Below, piece by piece: positions 1 to 9,894 of a DNA stretch of 64,000 bases. The stretch lies in assembly GCA_030710605.1 (NCBI GenBank), contig CP092879.1, forward strand, positions 41,721,008 to 41,785,007, written 5' to 3'. Made by a program: the position numbers and the translations under genes. The stretch comes from Cordylochernes scorpioides. Taxonomy: Eukaryota > Arthropoda > Arachnida > Pseudoscorpiones > Chernetidae. Positions within the stretch are counted from its first letter, which is position 1. The number at the start of each line of letters is the position of its first letter. Below the pieces are notes generated by a model. That model worked only from the letters and a program-made list of their open reading frames with translations, was not told the origin of the DNA and searched no databases.

Positions 1-576
1 TGTCCTCACAAAGATTGGTTGGATTGTTTTCTTCACATATTCATCTTTAATAAAATGGTATTTTCTATTAAAGTGTCGCGTTCGGGTATTCTGCTTTTGG
101 TTCTTTATCCAGTCTATAAGTGATTTGCTATCAGTCTTAATTGGTGTGGGCTCTTTAATCAGCTGCTTCATATTGAGTTCTTCCAATAGGCTGGTGTAGA
201 ACTTGATGTCACAAACTCCGTCACAAAATGACAGCAGTTCTGCCTCCATTGTAGACAAAGCGACAATCCTCTGTTTTCCACTCTTCCAATTCAGCAAATT
301 GTCTCCAATCTTTATGATGTGTCCTCCAAAGGATTTGGCATTTGCGGTGTTGTTCCAGCTAGCATCTGTAAATGCAGTTAAGTGTCCCATCTGTGATGTT
401 AATTTCAGACACACATTTCTAGTTCCTTTTACATATCTTAGAACTTTCTTCTGTGCTTTCCAGTGTATTTCATAAGGCTCCTTGCAGTATTGTGAAAGGT
501 TGCTTATAGCATAGGCTAAATCTGGTCTTGTACCTGTAGACAGATACATCAATGAGCCAATAGCTTCCTGATATAT
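1..576 (-). pseudogene. Copia RNase H domain, runs off left edge
   Basis: Translating the minus strand from about 576 gives an uninterrupted Copia connection and RNase H region. Recognisable motifs are GSLMYLSTGTRPD, then FTDASW (first catalytic Asp), STMEAEL (Glu), and KTDSKSL (Asp), followed by RTRHF. It is in a different frame from the reverse transcriptase, so one single-base indel separates them. No stop is seen to the window edge. This would degrade RNA in the RNA-cDNA hybrid. Confidence 0.85.
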
Positions 577-1490
577 TTTTGTGGATAAAATTTCTTGCTA
601 TCCTTGATGTCATCAAGGTTTTCTCCAACTGTTCCGGGTACAAATGAAGCGTTGCAATCACTCATCTTGAATTTGTCTAATATCTTATCGATGTAGATGT
701 ATTGAGACAATGTGATATCTTCATCTTTAACTAGAATCTCGATTCCTAGAAAAGTATTAGACGTCACTTTCCTTACGGTAAGGAATTTTGAGGTTTGAAT
801 TTGAAAATCATCAATCAATTGTTCTGAGGAAGCAATAACAATGATGTCATCCACATATATTCCTATGCATAAATATGCATCCCTTTCTTCCTTGAAATAT
901 ACACATGGATCACTTATTAATCTTTTCAAATTGATATTTTTCAGGATTTCATCAAATTTTTGATTCCAGCATCGACCTTATTGTGGAAGTCCATATATGA
1001 TTTTATTTACCAAAAGTACTTTGTCCTTCTCAGTAAATCCTGGTGGCATTTCCATGTAAATTGGTCTTTCCAGAGTTCCGTTTAAGTAAGCTGTTTTGAT
1101 GTCGAAGATTCTTATCTTGTATTTGTTAATAGTGGCCAATGACAAGAGTGTTCTAAATGTGCCCATTTTCATTACAGGACTAAAGCTTTCATCGTAGTCA
1201 AGTCCTTGCTTTTGATTGTAGCCAGCAGCAACAAGTCTTGCTTTATAAGTTGGTTCTACATTATCTGGTGTGTCCTTTATGGAGTATACCCAGTTACTCT
1301 TAATTATTTTCTGATATTTTGGTCCATCCACTATTTCCCAAACATTATGTACTCTCATTGAGCTTAGTTCATCAAGCATGGCTTGATACCAAAGATCTTT
1401 GTCGTTTGAATTAAGGGTTTCTTCATAATTATTTGGTATTTCCTCCTCATGTGCTTGATATACAATGTGGTCATTATACTTGATTGGCAT
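549..1490 (-). pseudogene. Copia reverse transcriptase
   Basis: Two open pieces in the same frame (1490-978 and 929-549) separated by a TAA at about 975-977. The first piece holds the family N-terminal block (WYQAMLDEL ... NVWEIVDGP), RLVAAGYNQ, and the first catalytic Asp region (IRIFDIKTAYLNG). The second holds the polymerase active site YVDDIIV and the following thumb motif (FLGIEI). All three catalytic aspartates are kept. A frameshift near 577-600 moves the reading into the RNase H frame. Function would be cDNA synthesis from the element RNA in the cytoplasmic particle. Confidence 0.92.
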
Positions 1491-1515
1491 TTTTCTTTCT
1501 CTAACTGGTCTTCTA

Positions 1516-2463
1516 TTATCTGGTGGTGTTTTTTTCTGGTAATGAACCTGTTTCTTCTCCTTGATTAATCATTAGGTTTTCTTCATTAGGGTAGTCTGAA
1601 TTATCTCCTTCAAAATGTTGTGGTGCAAATGTCATTTCTGGAGAATCAGTGATTTCAAAATCTAATGGTAGGTAGTCCAAATTGTCTGTCAAAGGTTCTA
1701 TACATCCATGTGATTCTTCTATACCCTTTTTGGATTCATCAAACTTTACATCTCTTGTCTCATGTAGTTGACACTGATTTGCATCATATATCCTATATGC
1801 CTTCCTTTCTCTCGAGTATCCAATGAAAATTCCTTTTGCTGCCTTGGGTTGTAATTTATGTCTTTGGTTGGCATTAACTTTATAAAAGGCTAAGCATCCA
1901 AATACTTTCAAGTGTTTTACAGTTGGTTTCTGGCCATTCCAAAGTTCCATTGGTGTTTCTTGCTTTTGAGTCTTGTTAGGAGTAATATTGTGAAGATATT
2001 CGGCTGTTGAAATTGCTTCTGCCCAAAATTGGACGGGCAAGCCTCCATCAGATAAGAGGGTTCTGGCTTTATCGAGCAATGTTCTGTTCGCTCTTTCTGC
2101 GATGCCATTACTTCTTGGTGAGTAATTACAAGTTTTCTCATGTTTTATTCCTATAGTTTTAAAATATTATTCTAATGATCTGTTGATAAATTCAAATCCA
2201 TTATCTGTTCTAATTCTTTTGACCTTTTTATCTAACTCACTTTCCATGCTATTGATCAGATCTTTCAATTTGTTAGATGCTTCATCCTTGAAACTCAAAA
2301 AGTTCACAAAATATTTTCTAGAATATTGATCAACAGCAACCATCATATATTTGTTTCCACTTAAGGATTCTTCTTTCATGGGGCCACATAGATCAACATG
2401 TAGGCATTCTAAAGTACCCTTTGCAGTTTCATCATAAGTTGCCTGAAAAGGTGTGCGAGGCAT
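1516..2463 (-). pseudogene. Copia integrase core and C-terminal region
   Basis: Continues the Gag-protease frame after one stop. The catalytic triad of a DDE integrase is visible: HVDLCGPM (first Asp), RTDNGFEF (second Asp), and SNGIAER (Glu). An in-frame TAA at about 2164-2166 interrupts the core between the second Asp and the Glu. The Copia-typical block that follows (FWAEAISTAEYLHN, then KVFGCLAFY and KGIFIGYS) is present. The frame is lost near 1530 in a run of seven A's on the minus strand, where one extra base explains the shift into the reverse transcriptase frame. Confidence 0.9.
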
Positions 2464-3831
2464 TTACCCTGTTATGCATGCTTGGCATATTCCGACTTCG
2501 CCTCTCAAGTCAGGGAGTCCTCGGACCATGCCATCCCTTTTCATTCTTGACATGTAATCGTCATTAATATGTCCCAATCTTTTATGCCATAAAATCCTAG
2601 AGTCCTTATCAATTTTAAAGCATTTTTCTTTTGAGTCATCCTGTCTAAGTTCATGGATTAAGCTGATGGTAAACATGTCTTCCTCAAATTCACCCTTACA
2701 GATTAATTGTCCATCTGGTGCATAAATGAAAGCACCCTCTTGGTTCAAGGTGACACTATTTCCTCTTTTCACCAGGCTTGGTACAGACATCAAATTGCCA
2801 TTTAGTTGGGGAACAAATAACACATCTTCTAATTTGACATTATTATGTTGTCCATCATCCAATTCAGTTACTGCTTTGATATGTCCCCTTGATATGGAGT
2901 TGATACTTCTACCAGTTTCAGCAAGATTAACTTGTCGTACCTCATCTTTCTCATTAATCATCCATGAGTTATCACATGACATGTTTGAGGTGCACGCTGA
3001 ATCAAGTTGCCATTCATTTACCATTTTTCTTTGTTCAATTCCAGCTGTTAAAGCAAATTCTTGTTTGTCTTTATTAGGGATATGTTCTTTAGTAATATTC
3101 GCTTTCTCTTCATGATTCTTAGTAAAATGCTTGGTTGGAAACTGTTTGGTTTTTTGATGGTCAACTTTGTTTCTATTTTTAAACCAACAGTCCTTTTGAA
3201 AATGTCCTGTTTTTCCGCAACAAAAACATGTTTTAACTTTGTTCTGGTTACTGGAGGTTTTATATACTTTGACATGTTCCTGTCTTCTTTCTGGATTTCT
3301 TTTTTCAAAGTCCAATAAATTTTGACGCATGCCATTAAAGTCCATATTTCTATTAGCGAGGATTGATGTAATCACATTGTTATATTTATCCGGTAATCCC
3401 TCGAGGATGTATCTAATTATTTCTTTATCTGTTATTGCTTTTCCCATTTTAATTAATTGTCTTGAAATCCCTTGACTTCTGGTCAAGTAACCTTCAATGC
3501 TTTCATCAGATTTCTTTTTTAGTCGAGTTAATTCAAGCATAAGATTCATAGATTTATCTTCAGCATCTCCTTCATATCTGAGTTTTATAGCATTCCATAA
3601 TTCTTGTGCATTTTTAATACCTTTGTAGGCGATAGCCTGATCAGATGACAAACTAAGAATAATTATTCCAAGAGCTTGTTTATTTTTCTTAGTCCATTCA
3701 TTAAAAGCGTCGCCATTTTTATCATCTTTTGTAAGCTTAGGATTATTAATAACATCATCAAAAATATCCCTTGAATCTAACAAGGCTTCTATTTTCATAC
3801 TCCAAATCGCATAAATACTATTTGTGAGCAA
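2464..3831 (-). pseudogene. Copia Gag-protease and integrase zinc-binding region
   Basis: A 455-codon open stretch. An N-terminal Gag (UBN2-type) domain spans about residues 10-180. A CCHC zinc knuckle (CFCCGKTGHFQKDC) is at about 202-215. An aspartic protease motif, LDSACT, is at about 276-281; the family usual is D-S-G, so the third position is changed to Ala. A GAG-pre-integrase/HHCC segment (LWHKRLGHIN ... CQAC) lies at about 413-453. In this element Gag would coat the RNA and the protease would cut the polyprotein. The frame runs into a TAA at 2464-2466 and then continues in the same frame as integrase, so the stop looks like a point mutation and not a designed Gag/Pol boundary. The ATG at 3831 lies about 90 bases inside the primer-binding site, a normal leader length. 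Confidence 0.9.
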
Positions 3832-3922
3832 TTCGATTTTTGGTGAAGCTAAAAAATCAATTTCTATTTCTTTAGTTTTATATATTTCTAAATATTTTAT
3901 TTACGTTTTATTTAATAGCCAC

Positions 3923-3934
3923 GCTCTGCTACCA
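3923..3934 (-). promoter_or_regulatory. Primer-binding site for initiator tRNA-Met
   Basis: On the minus strand the 12 bases TGGTAGCAGAGC are complementary to the 3' end of animal initiator methionine tRNA including CCA (GCTCTGCTACCA). The site lies three bases inside the LTR, where minus-strand DNA synthesis of the retroelement would be primed. Confidence 0.85.
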
Positions 3935-3937
3935 TAT

Positions 3938-4139
3938 TGTTGTCGAATCTATAAATGGCGTGTATTATTATTAAATAATACGATAAATTAAATGCACAAA
4001 TGATTATATTTATTAACTTACAAAACAAGGGGAGAGATATTTAACACATATTTTATATATGTTTAAATTTAAAGAAATATAATAAACAAAACAAACAGTT
4101 CTATATAAAAAAGTCTTCCAGACAAATCTAATAACAACA
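3938..4139 (-). repeat. 5' LTR of the Copia element
   Basis: The 202-bp segment begins TGTTG and ends CAACA on the plus strand, the inverted TG...CA termini expected of an LTR. Three bases (TAT) separate it from the primer-binding site. The segment is AT-rich. The partner LTR is outside the window, so identity between LTRs, and hence age, cannot be judged. Boundary at 4139 is inferred from the terminal pentamer match only. Confidence 0.7.
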
Positions 4140-4284
4140 ACCAACTCTGGTCAAAAATTAATAATTATATAAATATTTAAAATTTATATAATCTAAATAT
4201 CTATATATATATATTTTTAATTATAGTCCATCAATATACTTGAAAGGTTTTAAAAATAAAAATATATTTACAGCAAGATATATA

Positions 4285-4496
4285 GGTTTTTTAATTTTAA
4301 TTAGACAATTTTAATTTATATTTAGACATTTTTCATTTTAATATAGACACATGGACTTTTCTATAAAAATGTCTATATTATAATGAAAAATGTTTAAATT
4401 AAAGTGGAAAATGTCTAAATAAAAATGAAAGTATCTAAACTAAAATGAAAAATGTCCAAATATAAATTTCAAAGGGCTAATTAAAAGTTAAAAACC
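4285..4496. mobile_element. MITE with GGTTTTT termini and TA target duplication
   Basis: Left end GGTTTTTTAATTTTAATTAG and right end CTAATTAAAAGTTAAAAACC are inverted repeats flanked by TA on both sides (4283-4284 and 4497-4498). The interior is an imperfect palindrome made of repeated 'AAAAATGTCTAAA' words. No coding capacity. The TA duplication suggests mobilisation by a Tc1/mariner superfamily transposase. Confidence 0.6.
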
Positions 4497-4644
4497 TACA
4501 ATATAATTTGTAAATAAGTATTATATTGGAACGAGTGACAAAAAAATGCGCATTTACATATATTCTTTTACATAATATCCATTATAAATAATTAACGTAC
4601 TTATATATTTTTTAAAAATAAAGCAATTCTTAGATATAAAGGCA

Positions 4645-4775
4645 TATGTGATGCTGAGATTGTTGTTGACACACATTAATAAGTTATAATACCTTGATAA
4701 AGGTTGGTGTTCAGCCAACTGAAATATAAAAAAAAAATGATATTTTGATCCAATATATGTCTTTTAATTAAAGTA
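4645..4775 (+). repeat. Half copy of the GCCAACC/AATATTGG palindrome family
   Basis: Matches the right arm of the palindrome at 43840-44050: a GTTGTTGACACAC block, ACCTTGATAAAGGTTGG, CAGCCAACTGAAATAT, and the end CCAATATATG. Only one arm is present here. The TTGATAA and GAAA blocks flanking a hairpin resemble a decayed hammerhead core. Confidence 0.7.
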
Positions 4776-5523
4776 CTTGTATTCGTTTTACAAGTTTAAA
4801 AACACCTATATAGAATTTAATAATAGAGATTTCAAATATAATTTTTAAAATAAATCCCAAATATATAATTTGAAGAGAATATTGACTAAAAATGAATAAT
4901 ATATAAAACCTTTATAAAATAATATTTAAAAACTCAAACTATTAGAATATATTTTCAGATTATATATATATATTTATAAGCTGTGCTATTCCCAAGATAA
5001 TTATATTTTAATATTCGGTATTTTTCAACGTAAAATGCTTTATGCATATTTATGGAATCTAAATAAACAAAATAGCAAAAGATTCAAAGCATAAAAATAG
5101 TCTTTTGATATAAATGATAAAGAATATATTCTGTTTGATTGCATATTTAAATATCAGACGAACAGGGCTTGTAAAAGGAAATAATTTACCACAAACAGAA
5201 TATTTTACACATAATTCGAATGCAACGACGTTTTTAGGGGGATAAAGACCTGCGGAAAGAAATTACTCGTCCATTTTCATTACGAAAGAGTCTCATGGGT
5301 TTTTTTTTTTGCCCATGCTTTCTGTAGATAGCGAGTTGTTCTTTGTGTCCCTAGAGCCCATGTCTTTCCCGAGGCCCTATGGGAACGTTTTGGTGCCAAA
5401 CTCCTTATTTACCGGCCAATTAAATTATTTTATATCATCTTTATTTTTCTTTTGGAGAATTTAAAATAATATAGAAGAAAATTCTTATAAATCAATATAT
5501 CAAAAATTAAATAAAAGCTATTA

Positions 5524-5695
5524 CAGTCGAACTTGGATAATTCGAACCCCAAGGGACCATAAAAAAATTCGAATTATCCAAAAATTCGAATTAAAAACGG
5601 AAATTTTATTTATTTCAAATTCTAGGGACCAAGATAAATATTCGAATTAAAGAGGTTTTCGAATTAAAGAAGTTCGAATTATCCAAGTTCTACTG
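5524..5695. mobile_element. pogo/Tigger-like MITE
   Basis: A 172-bp element with terminal inverted repeats starting CAGTCGAACTTGGATAATTC, 23 bp with a single mismatch between the ends, and TA on both sides (5522-5523, 5696-5697). The CAGT-N-GAAC start is typical of pogo-group elements. The interior repeats 'ATTCGAATTA' words in both orientations. Confidence 0.85.
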
Positions 5696-6041
5696 TACTA
5701 TAACTCAATTTAAAATATGCACATATATATTAAACTATTGTTTAAATCATTTTAATTTATTTTCAAATGTATTAATAGATACATATATTTTTACATTTAT
5801 CCTTTAATGAATTATTGATGAATTATATTTATGTACAATCCAATATATATGCCTTTTTACTATCTAATATATTAAATTTTAATCCCAAATTTCTCAATAC
5901 CTATCATTAATAAATTAAATTTAAAATAATTATCTTCATATATTCAGTATTAGTTTAAATTTATATCAGGCATACTTTAGCCACGTTTTAAAAGTTAAAG
6001 AGAAAACGAAAATATAGCGTGGTGAGTTTCTTTTTATTAAA

Positions 6042-6080
6042 ATTACAAGCTTTCAAGCAAAATGCTTTTCATCAGGTAAT
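6042..6080 (-). ncRNA. Hammerhead-like ribozyme motif, left arm
   Basis: Minus strand: stem I ATTAC, core CTGATGA, hairpin AAGCA/TGCTT, GAAA, minimal stem III AGCT, then GTAAT, which pairs with ATTAC. The core is complete. Stem III is only one base pair with a two-base loop, so activity is doubtful. Confidence 0.5.
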
Positions 6081-6444
6081 CCAAAAAAAATGTGGAGAGG
6101 TAAATACATCCACCTAAGTAAGATTTGAAAATTAAAATTAAAGCGGAATTGCCACGAACAAGCACGCATCAACACACCCAGAGAGCGAGCGAGAAATTCA
6201 GTTTAAAATAAGTTTAAAACAAATAAAATATATACATAATTCGGGAAAACACTTGAGGTTAAACTTCCCTATGTGTTTTCCCGAATTATGTATATATTTT
6301 ATTTGTTTTAAACTTATTTTAAACTGAATTTCTCGCTCGCTCTCTGGGTGTGTTGATGCTTGCTTGTTCGTGGCAATTCCGCTTTAATTTTAATTTTCAA
6401 ATCTTACTTAGGTGGATGTATTTACCTCTCCACATTTTTTTTGG

Positions 6445-6483
6445 ATTACCTGATGAAAAGCATTTTGCTTGAAAGCTTGTAAT
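6445..6483 (+). ncRNA. Hammerhead-like ribozyme motif, right arm
   Basis: Mirror copy of the motif at 6042-6080: ATTAC (6445-6449), CTGATGA (6450-6456), stem II hairpin, GAAA (6471-6474), predicted cleavage after T6478, GTAAT (6479-6483). Confidence 0.5.
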
Positions 6484-7014
6484 TTCAATAAAAAGAAACT
6501 CACCACGCTATATTTTCGTTTTCTCTTTAAATTTATATGCCAACAATTTATATATAGGAATACTCGCAAATATTTACCAAAATATTAAAATGAAAATATA
6601 TTAATATATTTATAACCTTTTATTTTTATTGTTTTCAATAATGAGAACTTACCTAAATTATTTTATCTCTCTCTACAAGTATTTAAATATATTTATTATT
6701 CAAATCAGATATTGCTTTTATATAGAGTTAAAATGACCCAAAATTTAAAATCAATTAAGACATTTAATGAGTCATTACTCTAATAGGAAAACTCAATACT
6801 CTTAAAGATTTCAATTAAAATACTTTTAGAAGGTAATAAAATTTTAAGCTCAGCACGCATATATTTAAATGGTCATATAAATATTCTAAATGTAATCTAT
6901 ATAAGTGTTTCTGTTTATATTGAATATTGATAATATATTTATACAAAAAAATTATGTGTCATTTTTTATTACAAAATAATAATTAATACATTGTAATACA
7001 ATATAATATAATGC

Positions 7015-7205
7015 GGCTTGTGTAATAAAACGACATTTGAAAATTATCCCGCATGTTTTTCTTTTCAACGAAAAATAAAAATTTATTTTAAAGAGAAATA
7101 ATGATTATTTCTAACCTTATGGATGAGGTATGAAAGGATGAATTGTTAAGAGTAATGATAAACGGAAAAATAAAAGAATGATTTTAAAGAATTTTAAAGA
7201 ATGAT
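7015..7205 (+). repeat. Dispersed repeat shared with 12.84 and 55.6 kb
   Basis: Shares with 55560-55805 the words AACGAAAAAT, AAGAGAAATAATGATTATTTC, GATGAGGTATGAAAGGAT and AGAGTAATGATAAACGGAAAAATAAA. This copy lacks the tRNA-like T-arm word seen at 55.72 kb. No coding potential. Confidence 0.6.
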
Positions 7206-7663
7206 TTTTTAAGACTAATAAATTTGAATTTATCTTTTCGTTTGGTAAACTTCTTTGCTTTCGTCTGTTTAATCATTTAACCGAATTCGGTGTATTTAGA
7301 GTTAAAACAGATTGATCTAAGAGCTTATAAATATATACTGTGAAATATGCTTAAAACAAATATAAATCTCGTAATATTGTCTAATATTTCAAATTTATTT
7401 CTCATCCTATTGTATTTTATCCCTAATTATATATTTATATATCTTATATAAATAATAAATTTCAAACTTAACTAGCATAATGTAACTAATTAATAATGTA
7501 CATATATTGTTACTTTGTATCACGCATCTAATTATAGTTACTTAACTGTATTTATAAATATTTATACTATTTTGAAATATATCTAATTTAAAATACAAAA
7601 TGTGGTCTTTTTAATAATGCGTTCTTGCGCAAAACTATTGAAATATATTTATAAAGTTAATAT

Positions 7664-7808
7664 AAAGAACAGATGTGTAAATAAATCCCTTTTCAAACAA
7701 AGGCTCACGTGCACATGGGGAAAGGGAGAAAAAATACTGTATTATTTTGTTGTTGTATGGCGAATCCATACAGGGCAATGGGCCCTAATAAAATCCTTGT
7801 TGTTGTTA
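7664..7808 (+). mobile_element. 5'-truncated LINE tail with 15-bp target duplication
   Basis: TTATAAAGTTAATAT occurs on both sides (7649-7663 and 7809-7823). The 145-bp insert ends GGCGAATCC ... ACAGGGC ... CCCTAATAAAATCC(TTG)n. The same GGCGA-TCC/ACAGG/AATAAA/(TTG)n tail occurs at 46317 (minus strand) and 53.46 kb. This is a 3'-end-only retrotransposition product. Confidence 0.8.
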
Positions 7809-8117
7809 TTATAAAGTTAATATTTGAAAGATGGCCAAATTTAATTTTGAAGGATTTCGCTATATTCAAACTTGGTATAATAGTATATATAGTTAGATAA
7901 GTATAATAGATATAACCTTTTTTAGGTACCAGTTATGGTTCTGTATATATATTATATATATATATATATATTAAAAGTAAAGAAGGCATCTCCTGACCAC
8001 GAGCACATGTGCTTTTTAGATGGCAGAGCGCCATCTAGTGGAGCAAGAATAAACTAAACGTTTATTTAGCTTGCTCCGAGATATTTGGCCAACCCAATTT
8101 ATTGATAAATCAAGAAA

Positions 8118-8171
8118 AGCCATCCACGAACGCGTTTCGCGCTGTTGGCGCTCGTCAGCGTGGAGAAGGCT
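8118..8171 (-). ncRNA. Type I hammerhead ribozyme, family A, left arm
   Basis: Minus strand: outer stem I AGCC/GGCT, inner stem I TCCACG/CGTGGA, core CTGACGA, stem II GCGC-CAACA-GCGC, GAAA, two-base-pair stem III in ACGCGT, cleavage-site U. All conserved core residues are present. Confidence 0.75.
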
Positions 8172-8313
8172 GTAACCACTGCGACCAAAAAGATTTTTTT
8201 CTATTGTTTTTTCATGTGTTAAGCGTCTTTACGCAAATTTGGCCTTAAATACCCATTTCTTGATTTTTCGGAAAGCCATTGGGACCAAAAAATATTTTGG
8301 TCGCAGTGGTTAC

Positions 8314-8367
8314 AGTCTTCTCCACGCTGACGAGCGCCAACAGCGCGAAACGCGTTCGTGGATGGCT
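8314..8367 (+). ncRNA. Type I hammerhead ribozyme, family A, right arm
   Basis: CTGACGA at 8327-8333, stem II GCGC (8334-8337) with GCGC (8343-8346), GAAA 8347-8350, short stem III A8350-T8355, predicted cleavage after T8356. Stem I TCCACG (8321-8326) pairs with CGTGGA (8357-8362), and an outer AGTC/GGCT helix (one G-U) follows an internal loop. Compared with the left arm (AGCC/GGCT), a C to T change in the outer helix is still tolerated as a wobble pair. Confidence 0.75.
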
Positions 8368-8580
8368 TTTCTTGATTTATCAAAAAATTGGGTTGGCCAA
8401 ATATCTCGGAGCAAGCTAAATAAACGTTTAGTTTATTCTTGCTCCACTAGTGGGCGCTCTGCCATCTAAAAAGCACATGTGCTCGTGGTCAGGAGAAGCC
8501 TTCTTTACTTTTAATATCAACACCTGACCCACTTATCTTTTATTTTTTTCTATTGTTTTTTCATATATATATATATATAT

Positions 8581-9104
8581 AGATGAAAAATTTGCCGGGA
8601 GGACATTAATCCATAGAAGCAAAGGGCGCCTCTCCCGTCAAAATGAACGTCAAAAACTGACGCCATCTATTGACCGTCGCCGTTGTGGCTTTGTCACCGA
8701 CCCGAGGCCGCTAGTTGCGGCGACGGTCAATAGATGGCGTCAGTTTTTGACGTTCATTTTGACGGGAGAGGCGCCCTTTGCTTCTATGGATTAATGTCCT
8801 CCCGGCAAATTTTTCATCTATATTCTAGCCATAGATTTGGCCCAGCCACCTTGCCAGCAAAACACCTCTTTGGTAGATTGTGAAGATTCCATTAGATCCC
8901 GTGTGGATCTCATGGAATAAAGTCCGCCCTAGACTGACGAGGGCCATTAGCCCGAAACCATGGTCTCTAGGTGGACGCTTCTCAATTTGCCAAAGCTGGT
9001 GTTGTGGCTTTGTCACCGACCCGAGGGCCGCTAGTTGCGGCGACGGTCAATAGATGGCGTCAGTTTTTGACGTTCATTTTGACGGGAGAGGCGCCCTTTG
9101 CTTC

Positions 9105-9107
<3 letters not shown>
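8581..9107 (+). mobile_element. Hammerhead repeat family B: 319-bp unit, 1.3 tandem copies plus inverted piece
   Basis: The unit runs 8682-9000 and restarts at 9001 with GTTGTGGCTTTGTCACCGAC (same word at 8682), ending 9107. Bases 8581-8680 are an inverse copy of 8720-8820 (GGCGCCTCTCCCGTCAAAAT and partner). One complete hammerhead lies in the full unit. The element is flanked by (AT)n on both sides (8560-8580 and 9106-9118). GC content is clearly above the surroundings. Tandem units of about 300 bp with one type I hammerhead fit a metazoan retrozyme. Confidence 0.8.
8922..8976 (+). ncRNA. Complete type I hammerhead ribozyme, family B
   Basis: Outer stem I GTCC (8922-8925)/GGAC (8973-8976), internal loop GC/T, inner stem I CCTAGA (8928-8933)/TCTAGG (8966-8971), core CTGACGA (8934-8940), stem II GGGC-CATTA-GCCC (8941-8953), GAAA (8954-8957), stem III of three pairs with a two-base loop (ACC-AT-GGT), cleavage-site C at 8965 (GTC triplet). 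Every consensus position is met. The very short stem III is as described for Penelope-like and retrozyme hammerheads. Confidence 0.88.
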
Positions 9108-9136
<29 letters not shown>

Positions 9137-9154
9137 GAAGATTGAGCAATCCAT

Positions 9155-9490
9155 AATTAAAATTATATTCAACAAAGATGCATATATTGGGTTTATAATT
9201 ATTTTATTCTTCCAATATCTCTCACGTACAATGTGTGGACAAAATGATAATAATGGTGTTGATCTGTAATATTATATATAAATGTTAGCTGTATATATAC
9301 TGAATGTAATATTTAAATCAAAGATACAAATCTTTCATTGGCTTTGTAGAGAACGAGAATGGTGTACGCGTGCTCGCATGTTTTAGTCAAAACACAAACA
9401 TCCTCGATAAAGAGAAGCGAGTTGCCCCTCGAAATATTGGAACAATAAAATAATTATAAATCTAAAATATGCATCTTTGTTGAATATATA
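9155..9490. repeat. Degenerate palindromic copy, AATATTGG family
   Basis: Arms TTCAACAAAGATGCATATAT (9157) and its inverse ending 9490 enclose TTATAATTATTTTATT words in both orientations. The right arm has CTCGATAAAGAGAAGCGAG ... CCTCGAAATATTGG, the same layout as the 9602 and 43.8 kb palindromes. The centre is diverged. Confidence 0.65.
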
Positions 9491-9509
9491 TATATATATA
9501 TATTCCATA

Positions 9510-9595
9510 TATATATCTGTTCCACCAGATGGCGCTCTGCCTTCTGTGAAGCACATGTGCTCCTGGTCAGGATATGCCTTTTTTAATATATATAT
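9510..9595 (+). repeat. Fragment of hammerhead repeat family A
   Basis: TCTGTTCCACCAGATGGCGC, GCACATGTGCTCCTGGTCAG and GATATGCC match the end of the family A unit. The ribozyme part is absent. Bounded on both sides by (AT)n. Confidence 0.8.
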
Positions 9596-9601
9596 ATATA
9601 C

Positions 9602-9893
9602 TTTAGATAATAAAAGGCATATATTGGATTTAATAAAATATTTATTTTGCCAATATTTCGGCTGGCTGAACGCCAACCTTTATCGAGGCATTACATTTTG
9701 TATACACAAACTCAGCGCCGCATTATAATATGCGTGATAATAATGTGATATTATAACACTATGCGGCGCCGAGTTTGTGTATACAAAAATTTAATGCCTC
9801 GATAAAGGTTGGCGTTCAGCCAGCCGAAATATTGGCAAAATTAATATTTTATTAAATCCAATATATGCCTTTTATTATCTAATATATATATAT
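9602..9893. mobile_element. Palindromic element with decayed hammerhead-like hairpins
   Basis: Inverted arms of about 130 bp: AAAAGGCATATATTGGATTT ... CCAATATTTCGGCTGGC ... TATCGAGGCA, then GTATACAAA / TTTGTATAC at the centre. On the plus-strand right arm a TGCC / GGCA pair brackets TCGATAA, hairpin GGTTGGC-GTTC-A-GCCAGCC and GAAATATT. The 43.9 kb copy has ACC/GGT at the matching stem I position, a compensatory change relative to GCC/GGC here. Confidence 0.7.
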
Positions 9894-9894
9894 A

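Larger units (their letters stand above)
1..4139 (-). mobile_element. Copia-type (Ty1/Copia) LTR retrotransposon, 3' part beyond left edge
   Basis: Read on the minus strand, the order is LTR (3938-4139), primer-binding site, Gag with zinc knuckle, protease, integrase, reverse transcriptase, RNase H. Integrase before reverse transcriptase is the Copia order. The 3' LTR would lie left of position 1. I count three in-frame stop codons (at about 2464, 2164 and 975) and two single-base frameshifts (a poly-A run near 1528-1534 and a site near 577-600). Catalytic motifs are otherwise kept, so this is a recently inactivated copy that could be mobilised only by a helper. Confidence 0.95.
5967..6525. 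mobile_element. Long palindromic element with a hammerhead motif in each arm
   Basis: Two arms of about 265 bp (5995-6260 and about 6268-6530) are near-perfect inverse copies around a loop of about 15 bases. The 13-bp word TTTAAATTTATAT occurs at 5954-5966 and 6526-6538 and looks like a target duplication. Each arm carries a hammerhead-like core. No coding potential. The left arm has about 28 extra bases before the palindrome begins. Confidence 0.75.
7974..8515. mobile_element. Palindromic copy of hammerhead repeat family A
   Basis: Inverted arms (about 7974-8190 and 8300-8515) match family A, which is tandemly arrayed at 13.24 kb: AAGGCATCTCCTGACCA, GCACATGTGCTTTT, GGCAGAGCGCCATCTAG, TTTGGCCAACCCAATTT. 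A 110-base spacer separates the arms. (AT)n abuts the left end (7944-7970). Hammerheads in the two arms point outward. Confidence 0.85.

Noticed and set aside
8239-8469. ORF with a peptide (FLDLSKNWVGQIS) that recurs at 13.9-14.2 kb
   Set aside because: The shared peptide comes from translating the hammerhead repeat family A; the DNA is conserved as a ribozyme-bearing repeat, not as protein.
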